From positions 434,001-498,000 of the forward strand of contig NZ_CAJYDW010000012.1 of the NCBI RefSeq assembly GCF_913774235.1: 64,000 bases of DNA, read 5' to 3'. The DNA comes from an uncultured Pseudomonas sp. (GTDB lineage Bacteria; Pseudomonadota; Gammaproteobacteria; Pseudomonadales; Pseudomonadaceae). A model generated the notes under the pieces. The model was not told the DNA's origin and did no database searches. It saw only the letters and a program-made list of their open reading frames with translations. A program made the position numbers and the translations under genes. Positions 50,565 to 59,443 of the stretch are shown in pieces (within the stretch, counting starts at the first letter, position 1; every line of letters starts with the position of its first letter).

Positions 50565-51190
50565 AGGCTTCCTTCCTTTCCGGGCTTTCCTCCCGCGCTC
50601 GCCTGGCCAGCGTCCTGTTGCTGGCCCTGCTGACGGTGGGCTGCGCCAATCAACCACAAACGCGCGTGACGCTGATGCCTGACGAAGACGGCCACGTCGG
50701 GGCGGTCACTGTCCGCAATGCCGGTGGGCAGCAGTCGATCGATCAAGGCTTCGCCGAAGTGACCGTTGGCCGCGTGGGTGAGGCGCCTACGCCTCCGCAG
50801 GCAGTGGGACAGCCGGCCTTCGAACAGCAGCATCGCGCGGTACTCGCGGCTCAGCCTTCCCCACCCAAGACGTTCATCCTCAATTTCCTCTCCGACAGCA
50901 TGGAGCTCACCGCGCAATCCAAGGCGCTGCTGCCCGAAGTGCTGGAGACGGCGCGCCAGCGGATGCCTACCGAAATCTCGGTGTTCGGTCATGCCGATGC
51001 GTCCGGGACCGCCGCCTACAACCTCGATCTCTCTGCCCAGCGTGCGCGCAAGGTCGCCGGTTTGCTCCAGCGTCTCGATCCCAAGCTGCCCATCAACGTC
51101 GAATTCTTCGGCGACAAGGTTCCGCTGGTACCCTCTCGCCCTGGCAAGTCCGAGCCGCGCAATCGACGGGTCGAGATCCTGATCCTCTAG
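50561..51190 (+). CDS. OmpA-family lipoprotein
   Basis: 209-aa lipoprotein: signal ending LLALLTVGC (lipobox Cys at about residue 27). An unstructured middle region follows. The OmpA C-terminal domain spans about 105-209: FLSDSMELTAQSKALLP, ISVFGHADASGTAAYNLDLS, QRARKVAGLLQ and EPRNRRVEIL with the Asp/Arg pair that binds diaminopimelate in peptidoglycan. It should anchor an outer-membrane lipid to the cell wall. It is coupled to the FecR gene, with the CHASE2-HD-GYP gene 10 bases downstream. Confidence 0.9.
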   Translation: MKASFLSGLSSRARLASVLLLALLTVGCANQPQTRVTLMPDEDGHVGAVTVRNAGGQQSIDQGFAEVTVGRVGEAPTPPQAVGQPAFEQQHRAVLAAQPSPPKTFILNFLSDSMELTAQSKALLPEVLETARQRMPTEISVFGHADASGTAAYNLDLSAQRARKVAGLLQRLDPKLPINVEFFGDKVPLVPSRPGKSEPRNRRVEILIL

Positions 51191-51200
51191 AGGCCGATGC

Positions 51201-53195
51201 ATGAATTCCGTCGCCTCCGTGCTGCGTCGCCGGGCTCCCTGGATGTTCGCCCTCAGTCTCGGGCTGTCCCTGGTCTTCGGCATCGGCGCCCTGCTTGACG
51301 TCGCTCCGCTGCAGTATCTCAATCGACTCTCCTACGACCAGCTCAGCCGGCTCTTCACGCCGGATCGGGACGCTACCCGGGTCCAGGTGGTGAGCATCGA
51401 TGAAGCCAGCCTCGCGGCCCTTGGCCAATGGCCCTGGCCGCGCTATCGGGTGGCCGAACTGTTGAGCCGGATCGCCGAAGCCCAGCCGGCGGCGATTGCC
51501 GTCGACATCCTCTTCAGCGAGCCCGACCGGACTTCGCTCAAGGCCTTGCAGCAGACCTTCCAGGACGATTTCGGCGTGCAGCTGAGCTTTTCCGGCGTGC
51601 CCGTGGACCTGCAGGACAACGACGGCTACCTCGGCCACGTCATGGACCAGGTAGGCGCGGTCGGCGCGCGCTTTTTTGCCCTCGATAAAAGCCTCCCCCC
51701 CACCAGCGGTCTGCGTACCGGTGTCGGCTTCGAGGGGGCGCTCGATACTCTCCGCCTGCCCACGGCCAGTGGCGTGCTGGACAGCGTCCCCGCCATCGCC
51801 AGCCAGACGCGATTCAGCGGCTTCATCAACAGCCAGCGCGACAGCGACGGCGTCGTGCGCCGGGTACCCCTGCTCATGAGCCATCAGGGCATCGTCCATC
51901 CGAGCCTGGCGCTGGCGGCTACCATGCGGGCGCTCGGCTTGACCCATGGCGTGATCGAGTCCGGCCCCATCGGACCGACCCTGCTGCTTGGTAGTCTGCG
52001 CCTGCCCATCGACGACCAGGGCCAGGCCTTACTGCGATTGAATGCCGATGCCGAACGCTATCCGCGCTCTTCCGCGCTGGATGTGCTCAGGGGCGCCCTG
52101 CCGGACGGCGCGCTCCGTGGGAAAATCGTGCTGGTCGGCGTCTCGGCGGCGGGCTTCAACGATTTCCATGCCACGGCACTCGGGCAGATCTTTTCCGGCG
52201 CTCGCTTGCAGGCGGCCCTGGCCCAGGATCTGCTGGATGCCACCCTGGTGCGGGTCCCGCAATTCGCCGGTCCCTTGCAGCTGGCGCTCTGCCTGCTCTG
52301 CGGTCTGCTGCTGTCGGCCGGCTTCTTCGTCAATCGCAGCCAGGGCCGCTTCGCGCTGCTGGCCGTTACCCTCATCGTCGCGCCCCTGCTGATCGGCGCC
52401 TGGCTGTTCGGGGCGCACGGCATCTTCATGCCCCTGGCCGGCCCGCTGCTGCTGGTGGTGGTGCTCTCCGGCCTCGCCATGGTGACGCGGATCGTGGTCG
52501 CCCAGCGTCACGAACAGCGCTGGCGCAAACGCCTGGAGCGCTCGCGCCAGGTCACCATCGAGTCCATGGCTGCAGTGGCCGAGACCCGTGATCCCGAAAC
52601 CGGCGCCCACATCAAGCGCACCCAATACTATGTGCGCGCCATCGCCGAGGAGCTGCACCGCACGGGCCAGGATCCTGACCTGCTGACGCCGGAATACATC
52701 CAGCTGCTGTTCCTCTCCGCGCCCTTGCACGACATTGGCAAGGTCGGAGTGCCGGACGCCATCCTGCTGAAACCGGGCCGACTCACTCCGGAAGAAATGG
52801 CGGTGATGCAGAAGCACGCCGAATTCGGTCGCCAGATCATCCTCAATACCGCCAGCCACCTGGAGGACGACAACTTCCTTGCCCTGGCCGCCGACATCGC
52901 CGGTACCCACCATGAAAAGTGGGATGGCACGGGGTATCCGAACGGGCTGGCCGGGACCGACATCCCCCTGGCCGGGCGCATCATGGCGGTGGCCGACATC
53001 TACGACGCCCTGATCAGCCGGCGCTGCTACAAGGAGCCCTTCAGCCACGAGCACTCCCTGGAGCTCATGCGAGAGTTGAGCGGCAGTACCTTCGAGCCGC
53101 GGATACTGGATGCCTTCCTCGCCATCGAGCCGCAGATCCTGGCCATCGCCAAGCGTTTCCGCGACGAAAGCAGCGGCACCCGCCGCCTGCTCTGA
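51201..53195 (+). CDS. CHASE2-HD-GYP membrane protein, probable c-di-GMP phosphodiesterase
   Basis: 664 aa. One N-terminal membrane helix (MFALSLGLSLVFGIGALL), then a CHASE2 extracytoplasmic sensor domain (about 40-330; VQVVSIDEASLAALGQWPWPR, AIAVDILFSEPDR). Three more membrane helices lie at about 350-430 (LQLALCLLCGLLLSAGFF onward). The cytoplasmic HD-GYP domain (about 450-650) has HDIGKVGVPD with His510, HHEKWDGTGYP with the GYP at 578-580, and MAVADIYDAL. Metal and substrate motifs are intact, so it should degrade c-di-GMP. CHASE2 is more often joined to adenylate cyclases or kinases. The upstream FecR and OmpA genes suggest it reads a cell-envelope signal. Confidence 0.92.
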   Translation: MNSVASVLRRRAPWMFALSLGLSLVFGIGALLDVAPLQYLNRLSYDQLSRLFTPDRDATRVQVVSIDEASLAALGQWPWPRYRVAELLSRIAEAQPAAIAVDILFSEPDRTSLKALQQTFQDDFGVQLSFSGVPVDLQDNDGYLGHVMDQVGAVGARFFALDKSLPPTSGLRTGVGFEGALDTLRLPTASGVLDSVPAIASQTRFSGFINSQRDSDGVVRRVPLLMSHQGIVHPSLALAATMRALGLTHGVIESGPIGPTLLLGSLRLPIDDQGQALLRLNADAERYPRSSALDVLRGALPDGALRGKIVLVGVSAAGFNDFHATALGQIFSGARLQAALAQDLLDATLVRVPQFAGPLQLALCLLCGLLLSAGFFVNRSQGRFALLAVTLIVAPLLIGAWLFGAHGIFMPLAGPLLLVVVLSGLAMVTRIVVAQRHEQRWRKRLERSRQVTIESMAAVAETRDPETGAHIKRTQYYVRAIAEELHRTGQDPDLLTPEYIQLLFLSAPLHDIGKVGVPDAILLKPGRLTPEEMAVMQKHAEFGRQIILNTASHLEDDNFLALAADIAGTHHEKWDGTGYPNGLAGTDIPLAGRIMAVADIYDALISRRCYKEPFSHEHSLELMRELSGSTFEPRILDAFLAIEPQILAIAKRFRDESSGTRRLL

Positions 53196-53629
53196 GCGAA
53201 TCCCAGGCTTCGCCGGCTCTACCTAGCTGTTCTTGCGTGCCTCTAAGCCTTTCCGCAAGGGGAGGCGGCTGCGCCTGGTTCCCAGGGGACTCCTACACTG
53301 GCCGGTTGAGCCTGCAGAGCCGCGACCGCCAAAGGCTACTTTCATCCAGCGCTGTGCCGCTGCTTCTCGCAACATCTTCTTGAAAATACGGCGAAAATTT
53401 TGACCGATGGCCGCTGGCCGGAAAGTCGCGTTCTTGAGCGGTCCGCGGCGAACAAATGAATATATGGTGTCACTTATGATATTAATTTGCATTTACATAC
53501 GCATTGGAGTTGCTTAGCCTGCGTCCGCCGCGCAAGACGGCATCGGCTGCCGGTCCCTGGAAAGCCTCCAGCGAGTCCTTACGTGGGGTACGGACGGGTC
53601 GGTAGCCTCTCGATAGGACGACCAACGAC
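53196..53629. promoter_or_regulatory. Promoter region of the TonB receptor
   Basis: 434 bases with no gene. The right part (53440-53510) is notably AT-rich and holds the Fur-box candidate at 53477-53491. The left part shows only short hairpins such as CCTTTCCGCAAGG. The receptor transcript probably starts near the AT-rich block. Confidence 0.5.
53477..53491. promoter_or_regulatory. Candidate Fur box
   Basis: TGATATTAATTTGCA matches 11 of the 14 defined positions of the 7-1-7 Fur consensus TGATAAT-N-ATTATCA. It is the only such AT-rich palindrome near the receptor gene and lies about 140 bases before its start. Iron repression of a siderophore receptor by Fur would be expected. Confidence 0.45.
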
Positions 53630-56032
53630 ATGCAGCTCTTTTCCGTGCGCATCCTGGCGCTCTCCGTTTCGCTCGGCGTGGCAGCGCTCGCCCAGGCCGC
53701 CCCCGTTTCGTTGTCACAACCCGCGCAGCCGCTCGCCGATGCCTTGCAGAGCTTCGCGCGCGCCAGTGGCCTGCAGGTGAACTACGATCCTGCCGCCCTG
53801 GCGGGCAAGCGTGCGCCGGCGCTAGCGGGTCGGTTGGAGCCGGAAATCGCCCTGCAACGCCTGCTGGCCGGCAGCGGCCTGGCCGCCTCGGTCACGGGCA
53901 ACGTCGCCACCGTCGCCCCGGTGGCCAGCCAGGCGGCGTCGGGGAGCCTGGCCCTTGACGCCACCACCATCACCGCCGACGACGGCTCGCTCAGTGGCCG
54001 GGCGACCACCGAGGGCACCCATTCCTACACCACCGGGGCCATGAGCACCTCCACCGGCCTGCCGCTGTCCATCCGCGAGACGCCCCAGTCGGTGAGCGTC
54101 ATCACCCGGCAGCGCATGGAAGACCAGGGCATGAGCGACCTCAACGACGTCGTGCGCTACGCCCCAGGGGTGACGCTGAACAAGTTCGGTGGCGATCGCC
54201 AGGAATTCCTCTCGCGCGGCTTCCGCATCGACAACATCATGTACGACGGGCTGCCTACCACCGCGGGTACCTTCACCCTGGACACCCTGTCCTCGGCGGA
54301 CCTGGCCCTCTACGATCGCGTCGAAGTGGTGCGCGGCGCCACCGGCCTGATGACGGGCGCGGGCGATCCTTCGGCCACCCTGAACCTGGTGCGCAAGCGG
54401 CCGACCGCCTTCCCGCAAGTCAGCGTCACCACCAGTGCCGGCAGCTGGGATCGCTACCGCACCGAGGTCGATGCCTCCAACAAGCTGAACGAAGCCGGTA
54501 CCCTGCGCGGCCGGGCCGTCGCAGCCTATGAGGACGGGCACAGCTTCCAGGACGTACGCGAGCGCCAGCGGCAGACCTTCTACGGCGTGCTCGAAGCCGA
54601 TCTCTCCGATAGCACCACCTGGACCATAGGCGCGTCCAAGCAGCGCGAGGACAAGACCTCCGACTGGGGCAGCCTGCCTAGCGGACCCAACGGCGAAGAC
54701 CTGCACCTGTCACGCTCCACCTTCCTCAGTGGCGACTGGTCCTACTGGGATCAGGACACCTACACCCTGTTCTCCGACATCACCCACACCTTCGACAATG
54801 GCTGGAAGGCCAAGCTGGCGGCGCAACAGGTCTGGGCGAATTCCGATACCTTCTCCAACTACCTGACCTCCACGGCGGCGGATTACAGCTACACCTCCGT
54901 CAGCGACCTCGGCACCGCCTCCGGCGCCTACCGCACCGATTCCGACCAGCTCAATCTCGATGCCTCGGTCAGCGGCCCGTTCCAGTTGCTGGGGCGAGAA
55001 CACGAGCTGGTAGCCGGGATCAGTCGGCGCCAGGAAAAGTTCTATCAACGGGGGGGCTATTCGGGCGTGACTCCGGTCGACATCTTCAACTTCCGGCCCA
55101 GCAGCGTCGTCAAACCGGACAAGGCCGCGTTGACGCCCTACGCCAGCAAGAACACCACGACCGAAGAGGCGGTGTATGCGGCGGCGCGCTTCAACCCCGT
55201 CGATCCGCTGCACGTCATCGTCGGCGGCCGCGTCAGCTGGTACGACTTCGATAACCTGTACAGCGACAACGACTACAAGGCCACACGCGAAGTCACCCCG
55301 TACGCCGGCATCATCTACGACCTGAACGACACCTACTCGGTATACGCCAGCTACACCGAGATCTTCAAGCCGCAGAGCGAACAGAATGCCGCTGGCTCGG
55401 TCCTGGCGCCCATGACCGGCAAGAGCTACGAAATCGGTCTCAAGGGCAGCTACTTCGAGGGTGCGTTGAACGCCTCCGTCGCCCTGTTCGATACCCTCCA
55501 GGAAAACCGCGCCTACCTGCCGGCCAACCAGGCCACCTTCTGCCCCGGCTATCCGGCGCAGAGTTGCTACAGTGCAGCCGGCGAAGTCCGCAGTCGTGGC
55601 ATCGACGCGGAAATTTCCGGCCAACTGGCGCCCAACTGGCAGGCCTCGGCCGCCTATACCCTGTTGTTGAGCGAATACACCAAGGATGTTCAGTTCGAGG
55701 ATCGTCGCTTCGCACCGGATCAGCCCAAGCATCTGTTCAAGGCCGCCACCAGCTATCAATTGACGGGTGCCCTTAACAAATGGCGGATCGGCGCGGACAT
55801 GCAGGCGCAGAGTGAGACCTTCCAGCGGGTCGGCAACGGCGAAGCCAAGCAGGACAGCTATGCCGTCATGGGTTTGATGGCGGGTTATCGCTTCAACGAG
55901 CACTGGGATGGTCGCGTCAACCTCAACAACGTCTTCGACGAAAGGTACTGGCAGGGTATTCCGGAAGGCACTGGTCAGGGCGTCTACGGCGATCCGCGCA
56001 ACGTCATGCTCAGTCTGAAGTGGACCCTCTGA
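53630..56032 (+). CDS. TonB-dependent siderophore receptor with STN domain
   Basis: 800-aa outer-membrane iron-siderophore receptor. Signal peptide to ALAQA; STN (secretin/TonB short N-terminal) domain at about 30-100 (QPAQPLADALQSFARASGLQV); plug domain at about 140-245 (RETPQSVSVITRQRMEDQG, DRVEVVRGATGLMTGAGDPS); 22-stranded barrel to the end, finishing VMLSLKWTL. The STN domain is the part that talks to a FecR-type anti-sigma factor in cell-surface signalling, but no sigma/anti-sigma pair is adjacent. The FpvA/FoxA type is likely; the siderophore is not identified. Confidence 0.92.
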   Translation: MQLFSVRILALSVSLGVAALAQAAPVSLSQPAQPLADALQSFARASGLQVNYDPAALAGKRAPALAGRLEPEIALQRLLAGSGLAASVTGNVATVAPVASQAASGSLALDATTITADDGSLSGRATTEGTHSYTTGAMSTSTGLPLSIRETPQSVSVITRQRMEDQGMSDLNDVVRYAPGVTLNKFGGDRQEFLSRGFRIDNIMYDGLPTTAGTFTLDTLSSADLALYDRVEVVRGATGLMTGAGDPSATLNLVRKRPTAFPQVSVTTSAGSWDRYRTEVDASNKLNEAGTLRGRAVAAYEDGHSFQDVRERQRQTFYGVLEADLSDSTTWTIGASKQREDKTSDWGSLPSGPNGEDLHLSRSTFLSGDWSYWDQDTYTLFSDITHTFDNGWKAKLAAQQVWANSDTFSNYLTSTAADYSYTSVSDLGTASGAYRTDSDQLNLDASVSGPFQLLGREHELVAGISRRQEKFYQRGGYSGVTPVDIFNFRPSSVVKPDKAALTPYASKNTTTEEAVYAAARFNPVDPLHVIVGGRVSWYDFDNLYSDNDYKATREVTPYAGIIYDLNDTYSVYASYTEIFKPQSEQNAAGSVLAPMTGKSYEIGLKGSYFEGALNASVALFDTLQENRAYLPANQATFCPGYPAQSCYSAAGEVRSRGIDAEISGQLAPNWQASAAYTLLLSEYTKDVQFEDRRFAPDQPKHLFKAATSYQLTGALNKWRIGADMQAQSETFQRVGNGEAKQDSYAVMGLMAGYRFNEHWDGRVNLNNVFDERYWQGIPEGTGQGVYGDPRNVMLSLKWTL

Positions 56033-56123
56033 CCCCGCTGCCGACCTAGGCAACTCTCGCTTCGCCCTTGTCCACGCCTCGGACCTGGGCGAAGCTGCGG
56101 GCTTCCGCGAAGGAGTGCCGCCC

Positions 56124-56624
56124 GTGTCCCGTCCCGCCATCCACCTCGAACGCTATGCCGACCGCCATGCCGAGGGCTTGGCCGCCCTCTATGGCGATCC
56201 GGCCGTGGCCCGCCAGGTGCTGCAGCTGCCCTACCAGACCGCCGAGCAATGGCGGCAGCGCCAGAGCGGTGAACGCGAGGGGCGGGTAGCCCTGGTCGCC
56301 CTGCTGCAGGAACGGGTAGTGGGCAGCGCCAGTCTCGAACAGCAGCCACGCATCCGCCGCCAGCATTGTGGTGCCCTCGGCATGGGCGTCGCCCGGGATT
56401 GCCAGGGGCAGGGCATAGGTAGCCAGCTGCTGGCCGCGCTGCTCGACCTCGCCGACAATTGGATGAACCTGCAGCGAGTGGAGCTGACCGTCTTCAGCGA
56501 CAACGAGCCGGCCCTGGCGCTGTACCGCAAGTTCGGCTTCGAGGAGGAGGGCCTGCTGCGCCGCTATGCGTTGCGCGATGGCGTCTTCGTCGATTGCTAC
56601 AGCATGGCACGCTTCAAATCCTGA
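56124..56624 (+). CDS. GNAT-family N-acetyltransferase
   Basis: 166-aa acetyltransferase. Acetyl-CoA motif ALGMGVARDCQGQGIGSQLL at about residues 88-107, followed by VELTVFSDNEPALALYRKFGFEEEG, typical of the YhhY/SpeG-like branch. I start at GTG 56124 because AAGGAG lies nine bases upstream; the in-frame GTG at 56115 sits too close to it. The substrate is unknown (a polyamine, amino acid or protein N-terminus are possible). Confidence 0.85.
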   Translation: MSRPAIHLERYADRHAEGLAALYGDPAVARQVLQLPYQTAEQWRQRQSGEREGRVALVALLQERVVGSASLEQQPRIRRQHCGALGMGVARDCQGQGIGSQLLAALLDLADNWMNLQRVELTVFSDNEPALALYRKFGFEEEGLLRRYALRDGVFVDCYSMARFKS

Positions 56625-56703
56625 CAAGCCGCTGTATGAGAAAAACTTGAGTTCTATACAAGAAACCTGAGTTTGTCTCATGTGTCCCGTGATAGGACAA
56701 TCG

Positions 56704-56725
56704 GCACCTCGTTAGTTGGAGGTGC
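56704..56725 (+). promoter_or_regulatory. Hairpin covering the ribosome binding site of the MetE-like gene
   Basis: GCACCTC (56704-56710) pairs perfectly with GAGGTGC (56719-56725) around an 8-base loop. The second arm contains the GGAGG ribosome binding site four to ten bases before ATG 56729. In this folded form translation should be blocked, a sign of possible translational control. About 60 bases upstream lies a TGAGTT direct repeat (56648-56653 and 56668-56673) spaced 20 bases. Confidence 0.5.
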
Positions 56726-56728
56726 GCG

Positions 56729-57805
56729 ATGGTCAGGCTTCATTCCCAAGGTTCTGGTTGGCTCGAACGCGATGGCGAAGGCCCCTTGGCGACCAGGCCG
56801 CATCCCGGTCGCGCCGTGGCCGATCTCGTCGCAGCCGGCCGCCAGCAACGTCAGCAGGCCTGGCGCGCCCAACAGGCGGCGGGCATCGAGCTGATCGGCG
56901 TCGCTGACTTCAGTTGGGGCGATCGCATCCTCGCCCATTCCTATCTGGTCGGGCAGGTGTCCGGGGGCGAAGCGCTCGAAGCGGCTAACCAGGTCCGGCA
57001 AGTCCGGGCGCCCTGGTTCTTGGGCGAGCTAACCTACCGGATTCCCGAATTCAGCCGTGACCAGGCCTTCGCGCTCGGTTGGGATCAGCTGTTCGCCGAG
57101 GTGGCCGAGGCCCGTGCCTTGGGCCTCGCCGTCAAGCCGGTGATCCTTGGGCCGCTGAGTTACCTGTGGCTCGGTCGCTCCCTCGATCCCGCCTTCGACC
57201 GGTTGGAGCTGCTCGAGCGGCTGCTGCCGGTCTACGGTGAAATCTTCGCCCGGCTGGCCTCCCAGGGCGTGGAGTGGGTCCAGATCGACGAACCCATCCT
57301 CAGCCTGGAGCTGCCGCTCGCCTGGCGGACCGCCTTCGAGCGGGCCTACAACCTGCTGCAGCGTGAGCCGCTCAAGAAGCTCTTGGCCGTGCGTGACGGT
57401 GAGCTGAGCGATAATCTGGGGCTGGCGACCGGCTTGCCGGTCGAGGGCCTGCACGTCGACTGGCCCGCGACCGTCCAGGTCCAACAAGGTCTCCTCGACC
57501 GCTTGCCGGCCTACAAGACACTCTCCCTTGGCCTGATCGAGCAGCATGACGCGGACGGCAGCGCACGGGAGCGCCGGTTGCAGTTCGCCCGCCAGGCCGG
57601 TGAGCGTCTCAAGGAGCGCCTTTGGCTGGCAGCTGACCAGGCGTGGTCGACGGCTACGCAGGCGGCATTCGGAGAACTGGTCCGGGCTGCCCGTGCGGCT
57701 GCGGAAGCCAAGCCGGCAGTGGCGGGCAACCAGGACAGAGCCTGGTCGGCGATAGAGGCAGCCCTGGCGAAACTGGGCGCCCAGGCCGGACTCGCCGCTC
57801 GCTGA
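56729..57805 (+). CDS. Standalone MetE N-terminal domain protein
   Basis: 358-aa protein matching only the N-terminal barrel of cobalamin-independent methionine synthase. Evidence: RQQAWRAQQAAGIELIGVADFSWGDRIL near residues 41-68, KPVILGPLSYLWLG near 138-151, WVQIDEPILSLELP near 193-206 and YKTLSLGLIEQHDA near the end. Full MetE is about 760 aa, and the zinc-binding His/Cys residues lie in the C-terminal half, which is missing; no C-terminal partner follows. The end falls cleanly at a domain boundary, so it looks like a real short protein rather than a broken gene. It cannot be a methionine synthase alone. A role in folate or methyl binding, or in a two-protein enzyme, is open. Confidence 0.8.
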   Translation: MVRLHSQGSGWLERDGEGPLATRPHPGRAVADLVAAGRQQRQQAWRAQQAAGIELIGVADFSWGDRILAHSYLVGQVSGGEALEAANQVRQVRAPWFLGELTYRIPEFSRDQAFALGWDQLFAEVAEARALGLAVKPVILGPLSYLWLGRSLDPAFDRLELLERLLPVYGEIFARLASQGVEWVQIDEPILSLELPLAWRTAFERAYNLLQREPLKKLLAVRDGELSDNLGLATGLPVEGLHVDWPATVQVQQGLLDRLPAYKTLSLGLIEQHDADGSARERRLQFARQAGERLKERLWLAADQAWSTATQAAFGELVRAARAAAEAKPAVAGNQDRAWSAIEAALAKLGAQAGLAAR

Positions 57806-57819
57806 GGACGGCGAGCTCG

Positions 57820-58449
57820 CTAGCGGTGGGCGGTCAGCAGCAGCCCACCCGCGCTGGCGAAGAACGCCCCGGTGGCCTGGTTGAGGCGACGGATGCCCCG
57901 CGGGCCGCGGATGAAGCGGCGGATCTGCCGCCCGAACAGCCCATAGACGAAGGCCGCGACCAGCTCTGCGAACAGATGGGTCCCGCCTAGGTAGACGAAC
58001 TGCTGGGTAGTGGGCTGGTTGGGATCGATGAACTGCGGGAAGACCGCGGCGAACAGCAGGATCGCCTTGGGGTTGCTGATGCCGATGAGGAATTCCTGCA
58101 GCATCAGCCGGTGCAGCGGGCGCGGCTGCGCATTGCCCGGCTCGTCCAGGTCCAGGCCATCGAAGGCCCGGCTGCGCCAGCTCTTCACACCCAGGTAGAG
58201 CAGATAGAGCGCGCCGATCCACTTGATCACCGTGAAGGCCGTCTCCGAGGCCAGCAGCATGGCACCCAGGCCCACCGCCGAGATCACCAGGAACACCACG
58301 AAGGCCAGGTCGCGCCCCAGGGCAGCCAGCCCCGCGGTGACGGCGCCATGGCGGATGCCGTTGCTCAACGAGCAGAAATTGTTCGGGCCGGGCGTCAGGG
58401 CGATGAGCAGGGCGACCGGAAAGAACAGCAGGGCATCGACGAGATTCAT
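57820..58449 (-). CDS. LysE/RhtB-family amino acid exporter
   Basis: 209-aa inner-membrane protein with six hydrophobic segments, exporting amino acids or their derivatives. The family signature is LIALTPGPNNFCSLSNGIRHG (residues about 15-35), and a later FLIGISNPKAILLFAAVFPQF segment is conserved. I start at 58449 (MNLVDALLFF). It converges on the MetE-like gene with a 14-base gap and no clear terminator. The substrate is unknown. Confidence 0.9.
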   Translation of the reverse strand: MNLVDALLFFPVALLIALTPGPNNFCSLSNGIRHGAVTAGLAALGRDLAFVVFLVISAVGLGAMLLASETAFTVIKWIGALYLLYLGVKSWRSRAFDGLDLDEPGNAQPRPLHRLMLQEFLIGISNPKAILLFAAVFPQFIDPNQPTTQQFVYLGGTHLFAELVAAFVYGLFGRQIRRFIRGPRGIRRLNQATGAFFASAGGLLLTAHR

Positions 58450-58497
58450 GGCGGTCGCCTGGGGCGCCACGCAGGCGCGAAGGAGGAGGGTGGTGCG

Positions 58498-59316
58498 CTA
58501 TTTAAACCGCCTTTCCACCCCTTTCTCCACCAGAATCTTCGCCGAGATTTCCTCCACGGAAAAATGCGTGGTGTTGATGAAGGGGATGTTCTCGCGGCGG
58601 AACAGACTCTCCACCTCGCGCAACTCGAATTCGCACTGGGCAAAGCTCGCATAGCGACTGTTCGGCCGGCGTTCGTGACGGATCGCGGCCAGGCGCTCGG
58701 CGTCGATGGTCAGACCGAACAGCTTGTCGCGATAGGCCTTGAGCGATGCAGGCAGTTGCAGGCGCTCCATATCCTCTTCGGTCAACGGATAGTTGGCCGC
58801 GCGGATGCCGTATTGCAGCGCCATGTAGAGACAGGTCGGCGTCTTGCCGCAGCGCGAGACCCCCACCAGGATGAGATCGGCCTGCGCATAGTGGGTGGTG
58901 CGGGCACCATCGTCGTTTTCGAGTGCGAAATTGACGGCCTCGATGCGCTCCATGTAGTGGCTGTTGTGCATGATCGAATGTGACTTCCCTACCGAATACG
59001 AAGATTCGGCGGAAAGTTCCCGTTCGAGTGGGGATAAAAAGGTCGAGAAAATGTCGATCATGAACCCGTTCGACTGGTCCAGGATGGCCCGGATGTCACG
59101 GTTGACGATGGTATCGAAGATGATGGGCCGCGCGCCGTCCTGCACGGCCGCGGCATTGATCTGCTGTACCATGGCCCTGGCCTTGTCCAGCGTATCCACG
59201 TAGGGTCGCGTGACCTTCCTGAAGGTGATGTCCCCGAACTGGGCCAGGAGGCTCTGACCGAGGGTTTCGGCCGTGATGCCGGTACCGTCGGAAATGAAGA
59301 AGGCGGTTCGTTGCAT
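58498..59316 (-). CDS. ppsR: PEP synthetase regulatory protein (kinase/phosphorylase)
   Basis: 272-aa enzyme of the DUF299 family that inactivates PEP synthase by ADP-dependent phosphorylation and reactivates it by Pi-dependent dephosphorylation. P-loop GVSRCGKT at residues 152-159; N-terminal [35 protein letters not shown]. It is divergent from ppsA, its target, with a 127-base shared promoter region. ATG 59316 is taken; the frame reading back into ppsA is a shadow. Confidence 0.96.
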   Translation of the reverse strand: MQRTAFFISDGTGITAETLGQSLLAQFGDITFRKVTRPYVDTLDKARAMVQQINAAAVQDGARPIIFDTIVNRDIRAILDQSNGFMIDIFSTFLSPLERELSAESSYSVGKSHSIMHNSHYMERIEAVNFALENDDGARTTHYAQADLILVGVSRCGKTPTCLYMALQYGIRAANYPLTEEDMERLQLPASLKAYRDKLFGLTIDAERLAAIRHERRPNSRYASFAQCEFELREVESLFRRENIPFINTTHFSVEEISAKILVEKGVERRFK

Positions 59317-59443
59317 GGCATGGACGTCCTGGTGGCGTACGGAGCAGGGATCGCTGCACTGTAACCCACCGCCGTCCACTGTCCATGGGGCGAGCGCCGA
59401 GGCGTACTGCTTTCCCACAAAGACACAAGATGGAGAGAAGACC

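Noticed and set aside
56729-57805. Truncated metE pseudogene
   Set aside because: The frame is intact, ends at a domain boundary, has a good ribosome binding site, and no C-terminal remnant follows; kept as a real gene with doubt.
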